NCBI GenBank assembly: GCA_946902875.1
Contig: OX336336.1
Location: forward strand, 4,186,545-4,250,544
Length of the DNA stretch: 64,000 nucleotides
DNA from: Nematopogon swammerdamellus
Lineage: Eukaryota > Arthropoda > Insecta > Lepidoptera > Adelidae
Reading direction: 5' to 3'
The notes beneath the pieces were generated by a model. The model had not been told where the DNA came from. It searched no databases and saw only the letters and a list, made by a program, of their open reading frames with translations. Shown here piece after piece: positions 10,318 to 20,019 of this stretch. Position 1 is the stretch's first letter. Every line of letters starts with the position of its first letter. A program made the translations under genes and the position numbers.

Positions 10318-11487
10318 CCATAAAATTTAAGCCGATCATCTAAATTCAATTAAAATTAGTACATGCACATTTAACTATACGTGACACAGGATAGGCTAAA
10401 TCAAATTCAGTTCCGGTTACGCTAATAGGTGGAATATTTTACTTTAGTATTTCATTTATTTTAACTGAAGTTTCTTATTTTAATAACGATAGTTTTTTCC
10501 CGCGGATTCGCTCGCGTGAATTTCGTATTTCAAAAGAAGAAAGTTACTTAACTTAGGCCGGGGCCGGAGAGAGAACTGGATTCAGATAAACAATAAACAT
10601 TCTCAAAGGAAGTAAGTAACATACTAAAGGCGAGGCCGAAGGCCGAGCTGCGTTCAGGAAGAGTATAAACCTTTTCGAAGAAAGTAAGTAACAAAGGGCG
10701 AGGCCGAAGGCCGAGCTGCGTTCAGGAAGACCTTCAACCTTCTCGAAGAAAGTAAGTAACTGAGGGCGAGGCCTAAGGTCGAGCTGCGTTCAGGAAGACT
10801 ATAATCCTTCCCGAAGAAAGTAAGTAACCAAGGGCCTGGCCGAAGGCCGAGCTGTATCCTGGAAGACGCTGACAGTAAGTAACTATGGGCGATAGATACT
10901 TACTTTCTTCAAGACGGTTTATAGTCTTCCTGAACGCAGCTCGGCCTTCGGCCTCGCCCTCAATTACTTGATTTCTTCGAAAAGGTTTATAGTCTTCCTG
11001 AACGCAGCTCGGCCTCCGGCCTCGCTCTTATTTACTTACTTTCTTCGAGAAGGTTTATGGTCTTCCTGAACGCAGGTCGGCCTTCGGCCTCGCCCTTATT
11101 TACTTACTTTCTTCGAAAAGGTTATCGTCTTCCTGAACGCAGGTCGGCCTTCGGCTCGCCCTCAGTTACTTACTTTCTTCGAGAAGGTTTATGGTCTTCC
11201 TGAACGTAGCTCGGCCTTCGGCCTCGCCTTCTGTTACTTACTTTCTTCGAAAAGGTTATCGTCTTCCTGAACGCAGCTCGGCCTTCGGCCTCGTCATCAA
11301 TTACTTAATTTCTTCGAGAAGGTTTATTGTCTTCCAGAATGCAGCTCAGCCTGAAGCCTCGCCGTTAGTTACTTACTTTAGTTGAGAAGGTTTATTGTTT
11401 ACCTTAACGCAGATTGGCCTTAGTTACTTACTTTATTCCTTTGAAATACGAATTTCACGCGAGCGAAGCCGCGGGCAAAAGCTAGTT
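10318..11487. repeat. family G element containing a large fold-back minisatellite
   Basis: After the family G blocks (CCGATCATCTAAATTC, GTGACACAGGATAGGCT) comes an inverted arrangement from 10499 to 11475. Left side: about four units of roughly 68 bp reading GCGAGGCCGAAGGCCGAGCT, CGTTCAGGAAGA, GAAGAAAGTAAGTAAC. Right side, from about 10890: about eight units in the opposite orientation. The outer ends match each other in inverse orientation (CCCGCGG at 10499-10505 and CCGCGGG at 11469-11475). The whole could fold into a long hairpin. It is non-coding. Confidence 0.8.
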
Positions 11488-12164
11488 AAATATAATTCAC
11501 ACATCTAAAGTATCCAGAAAGGATTAACCTGACAATTATTCGTTCCTGTCCAAAACTGTGAATTTGTATCGACATTATTACTAAAAAAATTAATTAAATT
11601 TGTATTTATCTGTGCTGGGCGAGTCAATCATCAGGTGACTGACGATGACGACGCCCATGGACATTCGTAGCATTCGAGGATTTTCCAATGCCATGCCGCG
11701 CCGGCCCGACAGGCGCTTATTCACGCACGGTCCTTCTGAAGAACTCGAGACTACAGGTACATGATTTTTTACTTTATATCTATATTACGCGATATGCATA
11801 TTGCTGTACTTATTACCCGCCTTTTGCGCAACCCAAAAAGCTTCTGATTTCATCGCTTGGTTATCTATATCACGTAGGAACGCACATAATAGGGAGGCAC
11901 ATTGTGAGAAAAAAAAACCCCACACACACAAAGGGTCACAGGAACAAAGGTACGGGAGGGGGGAACCGGCAGATGTTCAGTAGCTCGGGTGGTGTAGTCA
12001 CGTAGGTAGACGGTAGAATGGAACTATTAAGTAATCTGTAGTAGAATATAGAACAAACCAAGATAGAAACCCAGCCGACTGTTGGTGGATGAAAGCAAAC
12101 ACAAGCTGTTTTAGAGGAGGCATACACCTCCTCGGTGAATTCATTAGTTGAACATTAAAATGTT
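11488..12164. other. unassigned sequence
   Basis: The open frames at 11688-12005 and 11936-12127 have no recognisable domain. The block GACGACGCCCATGGACATTC near 11647 resembles a repeat fragment at 37422, so part of this is probably an old repeat. Confidence 0.35.
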
Positions 12165-12290
12165 GTCAGGCTGGGTAGCGCAGTGGTGCTATCGATCCGT
12201 CGATATCACTTGTGGTCGCAAGCACACCGGACGGTACCCTATGACATTCGGGAATGAGACGAATAAAACGACATAATGTAAAAAGTTAAA
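12165..12290 (+). repeat. tRNA-like SINE head, degenerate
   Basis: GGGTAGCGCAGTGGTGCTA includes a perfect polymerase III A-box (TAGCGCAGTGG). A B-box is poor or absent. Most likely the 5' end of an old tRNA-derived SINE. Confidence 0.35.
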
Positions 12291-12300
12291 TTATAAATTA

Positions 12301-12616
12301 AAAAAAACCCCCGACCCACAAAAAGTCAACAATAATTTCCGTTGACTTACTAGGAGTTGGAGAACCGCTAAGTATAAATACCCGCGCAGCTCTTGAATTT
12401 TTATATTTTATTTATTTGGCGGTCCCCTACTCCTTTAAGAATTATTTTTTAAGAGTCGGGAGTTTTATTTGTAATGTAACTTTTATTTCAAGCTTTTAAA
12501 AAAACCGCATATAAATCGGTCCATCCGTTTAGGAGCTACTATGCCACACACAGACACGGAGACAGACAGACGGATGCCTCAAACTTATAACACCCCTCCT
12601 TTTGCGTCGGGGGTTA
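12301..12616. repeat. fold-back element joined to a GTCGGGGG-terminated repeat
   Basis: Positions 12301-12470 begin AAAAAAACCCCCGACCC and end with the roughly inverse AGAGTCGGGAGTTTT, around the partly inverted inner block GGAGAACCGCTAAG / CTTATTT-GGCGGTCCCC. Positions 12480-12616 match a second family (TTTCAAGCTTTTAAAAAAAC, CCATCCGTTTAGGAGCTAC, ACACCCCTCC, GTCGGGGGTTAAA) also seen at 28985-29060 and 29280-29412. Confidence 0.5.
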
Positions 12617-12767
12617 AAGACAACAAAATTGGCACTTGATGAAATACGCTCGACAGCGCGTGTAGTAGGGCCGCCAGCAGCCCGCCCGCTCCCCGCCGCC
12701 CGCCCCGTAATTATTATTACGGCAGCCCCGACCACACTAGCTTGAACGTAAATCGGGGCGGGCGAAC

Positions 12768-12843
12768 TCAGTGCCAGTTTCACCGACACAGGGCCCCGTC
12801 CGCCGCGTGTGTGTAGCGATATTGGCCCAATTTTGCCGTCAGT
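12768..12843 (+). promoter_or_regulatory. candidate initiator elements of the MADF gene
   Basis: Two copies of the arthropod initiator TCAGT lie at 12768-12772 and 12839-12843, 148 and 77 bp before the ATG, in a locally CG-rich stretch (12660-12900). There is no clear TATA box. The second, TCAGTGCG, matches the candidate initiator of the oppositely oriented transposase-like gene. Confidence 0.4.
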
Positions 12844-12919
12844 GCGCCGGCGACCGCAGCGGCGAGAGGACGTGTCGTCCGTCGGTCTGCAGTTTTATTT
12901 AACCTTGAAGCGGGGAGAC

Positions 12920-15900
12920 ATGGCGAAAGAAAGGGAGCGTGGGGCCTGGGTCAAAGTTATTGATTTATACAGGGACATGTCGTATATGTACGATAAGAAG
13001 AACCGGGAATACTTCAACCGTGCTATGCGTCAGGACGCTTACAATATGCTGCTGCAAGTATACAACGATGAGACCGACGAGGATACCAGCCTTACAACAT
13101 TCAAGAAAAAGCTTGAAAACATGAAAACAACCTACGCAAGGGAATTGAAAAAGGTTCGTAATAAGCATTTGTAATTATTGTTTTTTTTTATGGAAACTGA
13201 CACGGTTGGCTACTTCACCTACAACATCCGTGATGTCAGCCCATAACACCGGGTGAACTTGGTGCCACGCACGTCAGTGCTTCCCTTCGGTCGTGCCGGC
13301 TACACTGAACTGGACGGCAAACACAAACTATTTATATAGCCGTTTCGACCGACCTTTCATTCAGTGCGGTGGTGCCAACCCGGGCGGGTAAAACCCTACC
13401 ACCTAGTAATATAAGAAGGGAGTCATATCCCTTAGTCGCCTTTACGATTAAGACGAGACGGAAGTTAACTTTCTCCATACAAAATCGTCTTTCGACATTT
13501 ATGTTTTCTAGCCTCCTAAACCTTATCCGATTTTTTACAATATTTGTTTTCTTGTCTAAGTACTTCCCTGGATTGCTGGCTACTGGACTAGAGGAGAACA
13601 CAACCGAGGCTGCTAGCGGCCATCTTACACCCAGTACGGTGGTATCAACCCAGTCGGCTACAATTTGAGCCTACCCTACCACCTAGTAAAGCATTGCATT
13701 TGAATGATTACAAATTACAAAACTTTTGGTATGGAGTAAAATGTTTACTTTATATCTATTTCTTTATAGGTATCTATTTATTTATTTAGGATCTTTGTTA
13801 TAGAAAAAGTTAAATATTAAATTAAATTAATAAAATATTGTTTTATGTACCTACCTGACTCTAATTTTGATAAAATTGTTTTTTTATGCTATCCCAAATA
13901 TAAATAAAGTTAAACAAAATTTAAATAATATTTTAATTTTATTTATAAAAACAATACATAACTCGGTAACGTTATTTTAATTAATACTGGGGTACTGGGG
14001 ATCATTATAGTATAGCAATACTAGCCTAGCCTACTACAGCATGTATAAAAAGTTATCTCACCATTGCTCCGATAAGTTTTTCAATAACTTAGTAGGTATT
14101 TCATATACCTATAATAAAATTAATTTCTGTGTGGGGGGGGGGGGGGGGGGGGGTACCTACTTAAAACTGTATCTCTCCCCGTGCATGTTGTAAAAGGCGG
14201 CTAAGGGTTGCCGCTTGATAGTTATCTTGTCCTAAAACTTTGCTAAACGTGATGGTCGGTGTTGTGATGTAATTTACAAGGGTACTTGCAGCCCAACACC
14301 GATTACTCTGATTACCCCGATTGTCAGGATACAGCGTGTGGTATGTATGGATACAAGCATGCCTAATAGTACATATTGTTTTCCTTGAATAAATTGAACA
14401 GCACCGACAAGACAACAGACATCAATATAGGTACTGGAATTTTTTAAATAGGCATCTTCCAAAAATATAGATACAAGTAACTGAAATATAATTAATATCT
14501 CCCTCATTGGGGCTGGTCCCCTGTTGTTGTACCAAGTACCAAAGCAGCGTTCCCCTAGTCAGTCGCAGTCAGCGTGTAAGCGTCCACTGCTGGACATACC
14601 CCTCTCCAATTTTCCTCCAGTCCTCCCGGCCTTCAGCGGTACGGAACAACTGCTTTCCGCCGACGCACTTGATGTCGTCGCCCCACCTGGCGGGTGGTGT
14701 TCCCACACTCCGTTCTCCTGTCCACGGCCGCTAGTGTAGGACACGGTTACTCCAGCCAGCGTCCCCCCTCTTAATGGTTAAGGTTATGGCTACAAAAGTA
14801 TGTGTATGTATTTTTCAGGTGAACGCATCAAGACATGGATCAGGAGCTGATGATATTTACGTACCATCTTTATGGTACTTCAGGCTCTTCGAGTTTCTAG
14901 AGGACATGACGGAATCGTGCCGAACAGGTCCCGATCCTCTGGATGAGGTTAGTCAAATAGTAATGCATTTTGTTTGTGTTATATAATTTAATTTTTAATA
15001 CAAGTGTTCACAGCCAAGATTATGGAACTCTTTATGGAAGGAGAGAAGATGTGTCATGAAGGCCCCCTCGTATCGAAACCGCTGCGCTGTTGCCAGTTTC
15101 CGGACGCACATAATCACAACACATTCGCACTAGCGGTTTTTGGCGAATCCATAGGGTCACATCCACGTGCGCTGACGCAAACATTGATAGTTTATATGGT
15201 AAAATCTGCCCATATTCCCGTGACGCGGACACTCCTACTGCGCATATCTTCTCTCCTTCCATAATCTTTGGATCACACAGTTACATCTGTCACATTTGTG
15301 TTGTTAGGTACTACTGTTAACATAGCTTCTTGAAAATCAACACTGCCCTCTCCGTTGAAGTATGCTGTCAACTTATTTTGCACATCAATTCCTTCATCAT
15401 TGTTAACTATCTCGTTGATTTGCGCGAGAGGCACAAGTCCTGATGTCGTCGCCCGCCAATCGCCCAAACGGAATGTCATATCGTCAGTATTTTCGGCGTC
15501 AACGCTCGTTTCCGTCATGTAAGTGCTGGATTTGGCCCTCAAGTAGTTATGCAAAGCGCAGCACGCCAATACAATGTGGCCAACATTGCGGACGTGCACG
15601 CTTATCCTTTGACGGAAAACACCAAAGCGTGATGCCATTATGCCGAAAGTATTTTCGGCCACTCTCCTCGCTCGTGATAACCTGTAGTTAAATATTTTCT
15701 GTTCGTGGTTGATATTTTTAAACGGATGTGGAGTCACAATATGTCGGTCGATGCTGAAAGCATTGTCCCCTAGAAACGTGTATGGCACTGAAATATTTGT
15801 CCCCGGTAACGTCGACGGAGGCGGTAGGTTTAGATCATCTGTCATTAGTCTGTTGTTAAAAGATGTATATTGTATAACTCCACCGCCTGAGACGCTTCCT

Positions 15901-17036
15901 TTAGTGCCGGTATGCACATACATGAATTCGTAATTCGCATTCACAACACCGAAAAGTATTACACTAAAAAAACTTTTATAGTTATAAAACGCGGAGCCAC
16001 TGCCCGGTGGCTTTTCTATAGCGATGTGTCTTCCATCGATTGCACCAACGCAACTATTGAAGTTCCATTTATCTTCAAACATCTTCGCGGTGTCTGTCCA
16101 TTCGGTTTCCGTCGCGGGCATCTGAAAACAGAAAATCATGTGAGATTTTATAACCTTGTGGGGCCGGTACTTAAAAAGAACAACTCCACTCCATCTGCAT
16201 CCCCGTGTATGTCGTAAAAGGGGACTATGGGATAAGGACAAGGTGCCGTGATAAAGGGTGACAGGCTAGCCATCTCTCACTTTGGCACGGTCCTTCCACC
16301 GAGTCATCCAGCAGGTGGGTGTTCGTGCCTTGCTTGCTGCTTGATGGTTGTCTTGTCTTAATACATTGCTATGAACGTGGTGGTCGGTGTTGTGATGTAA
16401 TTTACAAGAGTACTTGCAGAACAATACCGATTGTCGGGATACAGCGTGTGGTATTACAGTACGTGGTGTATTTTATTTCAGCCCCGTCACTCGGAGTCTT
16501 CGGACACCTCTGGAGAGCCGGCGAGGAAGCGAGGTCGCGACGAGGAGTATCACCCAGTTTCGACAACCCCTCCACCGCGCGCGCCGCCACCGCCCTTCAC
16601 AAATCCGACGTCCCCGAGAAAGCTGCGCTCATCTTTACATAAGAAGCAAGAAAAAGTAATCGATACAGCTCTAATGCTACTAAATCAGAAAGAAGAAGGC
16701 TGGGAGGTAATTGGAAAATCGATCGGCCTACAAATGAAAGACCTCAGCAAAGAGCAGCAAAACATAGCCCACAAATTAATATCGGACGCCATATTTTACG
16801 GAAAGCTGAATAAATTAACCGAGGATTCGCACATCACTCTGTCGCAGTATCCTCTCCTAGAACAACAGTTCCCACCGTATACTTCATTCCCGAATCAACA
16901 ACACTCCAATGCCTGCTCTCCCAACTCCATCCACTCTCAACCTTCTCCCAAATATGAGGTTCCGATCCATTCACCGTCGCCACACCACATCGATCCTCTC
17001 ACTTCAGAGGGTTCCGGTGTGAATATGAAATACTAA
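12920..17036 (+). CDS. MADF-domain (Myb/SANT-like) DNA-binding protein with BESS-like C terminus, three exons
   Basis: Coding exons 12920-13153, 14819-14947 and 16482-17036 join in phase 0 to give 305 residues. Splice sites are AAG|GTTCGT, TTTTTCAG|GTG, GAG|GTTAGT and TTTATTTCAG|CCC. Residues about 8-110 are a MADF domain: WVKVIDLYRDM, a FKKKLENMKTTYARELKKV helix, then across the exon 1/2 junction SGADDIYVPSLWYF. Residues about 122-175 are basic, proline-rich linker (PARKRGR). Residues about 180-230 resemble the BESS-type tail (VIGKSIGLQMKDLSKEQQ). Such proteins bind DNA in the nucleus. In PIF/Harbinger elements a protein of this class is the partner of the transposase. Exon 3 lies inside the intron of the opposite-strand transposase-like gene. 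The ATG at 12920 (GACATGG) is the first in frame. All joined frames are open. AATAAA at 17045-17050 follows the stop. It could be a host gene or transposon ORF2. Confidence 0.85.
13178..13436 (-). repeat. family B body with family C junction, in intron 1 of the MADF gene
   Basis: Starts TTTTTTTTATGGAAACTGAC, continues with ACAACATCCGTGATGTCAGC, GTAGCCGTTTCGACCGAC-like body and GGTGCCAACCCGGGCGGG, and ends GGAGTCATATCCCTTAGTCG. It lacks the 5S-like head and instead carries part of the C-type junction. Confidence 0.7.
13555..13690 (-). repeat. family D SINE body fragment, in intron 1 of the MADF gene
   Basis: Matches the D body in reverse: TGGACTAGAGGAGAACACAA, GAGGCTGCTAGCGGCCATCT, CCAGTACGGTGGTATCAACC, TACCACCTAGTAA. 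Confidence 0.65.
14133..14153. repeat. 21-nt G homopolymer
   Basis: Uninterrupted run of 21 G within intron 1 of the MADF gene. Its exact length may be affected by sequencing. Confidence 0.95.
14160..14345 (+). repeat. family C fragment in intron 1 of the MADF gene
   Basis: Contains CTCTCCCCGTGCATGTTG, then GGTCGGTGTTGTGATGTAAT, CCCAACACCGATTACTCTG and ACCCCGATTGTCAGGATAC, ending at GGTATGTATGG. The middle part of the family is missing. Confidence 0.65.
14560..14745 (-). pseudogene. 3' end of an RTE-type LINE
   Basis: On the minus strand the sequence matches the terminal region of RTE-clade LINEs common in Lepidoptera: CGTCCACGGCCGC-type block, a GTGGGGCGACGACATCAAGT motif, GGAGAGGGGTATGTCCAGCA and TGGACGCTTACACGCTGAC. 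The frames are broken. Similar remnants lie at 27600, 30058 and 38963. Confidence 0.65.
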
Positions 17037-18899
17037 TCGTATTCAATAAATAAAGGAAATCAATAGTAATAATGAAATAGTATTTTTTATGGGAAGCACG
17101 ACATATGGCGCGCGCCAGACTAATGCAGAGGTGTAGTCCGACGGCGCCCATGGCCATTTTTGTGTGTTTTAATAACAGTGTGATAGGTATGTTTAATGTC
17201 ACTTTATTTTTATAAGTTCGCATTAATCTTTTATTTTTCAGTATTTTTTATTTCTTAATTCGGTTGTAGTTGTACCTATGCTTAGGGCACAAAACCTTTT
17301 TGTTTTAGTTTTCATACTATTCTATTTGTCATACTGTAAATATAATTTGTATGATAATTGCTTGTTTTATTTATAGTATAAGTAAATAAAAGTTTCCAAG
17401 AGTTTAAGTTTAATCTTTTACTGTAAGTTTACAGAACAATCTTATCATTGAATTAGGCTTTTATCCCTGAACATCATTTCCCTCATTCCCACTCGTCATT
17501 ATTACCCCCGGGGGTGTTGAAATCCCGAGATTCCAGTTGAACCATGGACTAGAATCAGAATCAGAATCAGAAGAATTTATTTTCCTAGTTTGTGTTACAT
17601 TTATATTTTAGCCAGCAGTGGTTTAGGTCCGCCTGTGCTGGACTTGTGTCAGCTAACTTAAATTTAGTATCTTTAGAGCTGTTAAGAGCCGGGAAGCAAT
17701 GTCACACCATATCCCGACAATCGGGGTAATCAGATAAATAGGTGTTGTGCTGCAAAGAACTAGGCTAAATTACAGCACAACACCGACCACCACAATTCAG
17801 CAAAATTATGTACATTATTTACTGCCGCGTACACCCGTACTGTACCAATTTGTCCATCTAGGTTTAAAATAAGATTTGTCTACACACACACTTTGCACAG
17901 AGTCAATACAATTTCAGGTTTTTTAGGGTTCCTTACCTCTAAAGGAAAAACGGAACCATATGTTCGCTTTGTTGTTCGTCCGTTCGTCTGTCAAGACCCC
18001 CCAAGGTATCAAGTTAAAATTAATATCAAAATACTGAGGTCGACGGTCACTTGGAGACGTAAAAATTCAAGCTTCTGAATGAACGCAATCAAAAGACACA
18101 TCCATTTATGTCACATATTTTGATACTCGCAAATACAGTCATCAAAACGTATAGGGTACTTCCAGTTGACCTAGAATCATGATATTTGGCAAGAAGTAAG
18201 ATTTCACAGCACAATTAAATGGGAAAATCCGAAAATCGTTAATTTGTAGTTATTATAAATTTTTTTGCGATTACAAACTTACATATTTGCAGTTGGACCA
18301 TCGACCGTGATGTAGACCGATGTATGTGTGGGAGAACATTGTTATTAACGGAATTCTACGGAACCATCTTCGTGCAGACATAGTGCGCACTTGACCGCTT
18401 TTTGAATAAAGAAAATTATTCACAGTGCCGGCTACAGTGTGGTAGTGATTTCAAGAGTCACATTGATCTGATACAACGAGCTTACCTTGATGTAGCGTTT
18501 TAAACTTTTGTAGATGGCGGCACACGTTTCCGGAATCATTTTGGACATCAGCTGCGGCGAAATTGTCGCGCTCATTCTCAAATCTTCATAGCTCTGGCCG
18601 GTGGCCAAAAAGCGCAGAGTTATCGTGAGTCGCTCTCTTGGACTTATTGCTTTTCGCATTATGGTATCCTGCTTTCGGATCAATGGCGTTACCATTTTGA
18701 GCAGCGCCTCAAAACACTCATCGTCCATTCCCAATAGGTTATTCAGGTCTATCGGTTCCAGCACTCTCGTCACGTTCGTGCGACTCAGTCCGCGGCGGCG
18801 CTCCCTCATCCAGATCTTTCTCTTTTCACTCGGCTGCACCGCCGCAGACAGCGCCAGAGCGATGCCTATTCTTTGATATTTGGAGAGCGTCGGCGGCAT
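15273..18899 (-). CDS. HARBI1/PIF-Harbinger-like DDE nuclease, two exons
   Basis: Exon 1 is 18486-18899 and exon 2 is 15273-16121 on the minus strand, giving 420 residues joined in phase 0 (ATCAAG|GTAAGC; TTTTCAG|ATG). The N-terminal part (to about 138) has the helical region before the nuclease (RERLTITLRFLATGQSYEDL, then SMSATISPQLMSKMIPETC-like helices). The nuclease part follows: NFNSCVGAIDGRHIAI with the first Asp at 167, TFLGDNAF with the second Asp at 257, and RRVAENTFGIMASRF with the Glu at 294, so the DDE triad of the family is present. The family's usual Asp in the GSxSDxxV motif is Gly here (GSVSGGGV). The usual start is taken as ATG 18897-18899, since the upstream extension begins with GTG. 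No frame break is seen. Exon 2 lies in intron 2 of the MADF gene. In transposons this enzyme cuts DNA ends. A domesticated copy could have another role. Confidence 0.88.
16158..16455 (+). repeat. family C copy inside overlapping introns of the two interlocked genes
   Basis: Carries the head GTGGGGCCGGTACTTAAAAA, CATCCCCGTGTATGTCGTAA, GTCATCCAGCAGGTGGGTG and GGTCGGTGTTGTGATG, ending GGATACAGCGTGTGGTATTA. It ends about 27 bp before the acceptor of MADF exon 3 and starts about 37 bp upstream of exon 2 of the nuclease gene, so it sits between the two exons in both introns. Confidence 0.75.
17045..17050 (+). terminator. polyadenylation signal AATAAA of the MADF gene
   Basis: AATAAA nine bases after the stop codon. 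Another AATAAA lies near 17384. The close spacing suggests the second or both may be used. Confidence 0.5.
17540..17815. repeat. (GAATCA)n LINE-tail-like segment and family C fragment (minus)
   Basis: Positions 17546-17570 have GAATCAGAATCAGAATCAGA before GAATTTATTTT, resembling short-repeat LINE ends. Positions 17703-17815 are family C in reverse (CATATCCCGACAATCGGGGT, GTGTTGTGCTGCAAAGAACT, AGCACAACACCGACCACC). Both lie in the nuclease-gene intron. Confidence 0.55.
17919..18402 (+). repeat. dispersed repeat related to family A, in the nuclease-gene intron
   Basis: Starts TTTTTTAGGGTTCCTTACCT, has GTTCGTCCGTTCGTCTGTCA, a long AT-rich middle and ends TTCTACGGAACCATCTTCGTGC and CGCACTTGACCGC. 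A partial reverse copy lies at 22065-22263. Confidence 0.6.
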
Positions 18900-18938
18900 C
18901 CTGAAGCGACGAGCGCTTCGCTGCACGTTTCGATTCGC

Positions 18939-18943
18939 ACTGA
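18939..18943 (-). promoter_or_regulatory. candidate initiator of the HARBI1-like gene
   Basis: TCAGT on the gene strand, about 40 bp before the chosen ATG, within CACGCTCAGTGCG. The region 18927-19100 is richer in CG than its surroundings. There is no clear TATA box. The motif is compatible with an arthropod initiator but unproven. Confidence 0.35.
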
Positions 18944-19104
18944 GCGTGCGTCATGCGTGCGGAGCGGGGCTTGGCTGGAGAGGAGTGCCGAGTGAGTGAG
19001 ATAGTCGAGTCAGGAGCGAGTAAAGCGACATACAGTGCCGCGTGTGTGAGTGAAGAGCAGTGTCGCACCGTGGAACAGCCCGTGTAGGTAGGTATAGCCC
19101 CTCC

Positions 19105-19659
19105 TTGTAAAATGAAAAATGAAAATGATAATGAATAACTTTTATTTTTCTTGAACAAACACGACAGTTTAAATAACACATAGAACAGTAAATAGACAAG
19201 AAAAATTGGACCTGACACCGCCTTGGTTCCTCCCCACCGAGCCCTGGAGCTGATGAGAGGGACGCTGATTTTAAGTCAGGCCCAGGTACGCAATACACTA
19301 TACTACTTTAAGAATAAACCCTAACTAACCTATAACTAATCAATCACAGTAAACAGAATAAAAGAATAATAAGTAAGGTGAGAAGAGCACAGTTAACGCA
19401 GTTATAAAACGCACACAACCCAACATACACAATACATTCGTCCGTCCGTCTGTCTGTCTGCATATTAACAATTTTGGGGGCATCATAAGGCCTTAATTCC
19501 TAACAACATTTTGTAAACATTACATGTCTAACTGCTGGGAAAATATATATTTTCTTGTCAACGATGTTGTAACTCACAAAGGCGGGCGAGCCATACTTGT
19601 AGTTGTGTGTGGTACGCGCGCTTGTGTGTGGCGCGCGGCTCGGGTGATACTGAGCGCCG
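19105..19659. other. LINE-tail-like segment, otherwise unassigned
   Basis: Positions 19110-19290 begin with AATGAAAAATGAAAATGATA repeats followed by TTTTATTTTTCTTGAAC, resembling a LINE 3' end in reverse. The rest to 19659 holds a short TCCG/TCTG run (19439-19460) and nothing else I recognise. Confidence 0.3.
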
Positions 19660-20010
19660 AAGAAGTGCGAGTCGAAATCGCGCACCGAGGGTTCCGTATC
19701 GCCGTGTCGTGGTCAGCGCCACTCACGCCATCTATGTATTAGTTAAAATGTTTCATACTCTTTTCGGTAGATGACGCGCATAAACTTTTTAGTTGCTTGT
19801 ATGGGGACCCCCGTGATTTTTTCACTTTTTATTATTTTTGTCGGCCATAATAACACATATTCTGTGAGAATTTCAACGGGCTACCTATTACGGTTCAAGA
19901 GGTACAGCCCTCGGACAGACGGACAGACAGACAGACAGACCGACGGCGCGGCGGCGGCGCGGCGTAGGCTTAGTGATAGGGTCCCGTACGACGGATACGG
20001 AACCCTAACA
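19660..20010 (-). repeat. dispersed repeat family A copy
   Basis: AAGTGCGAGTCGAAATCGCG, CACCGAGGGTTCCGTATCG, GGCCATAATAACACATATTC, GACAGACAGACAGAC and GATACGGAACCCTAA are in the family A order, reversed. Confidence 0.75.
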
Positions 20011-20019
20011 ATGTACATA

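Noticed and set aside
10590..11440. CRISPR array
   Set aside because: Repeats are contiguous 68-bp units in inverted arrays within a eukaryotic dispersed element, with no spacers and no cas genes.
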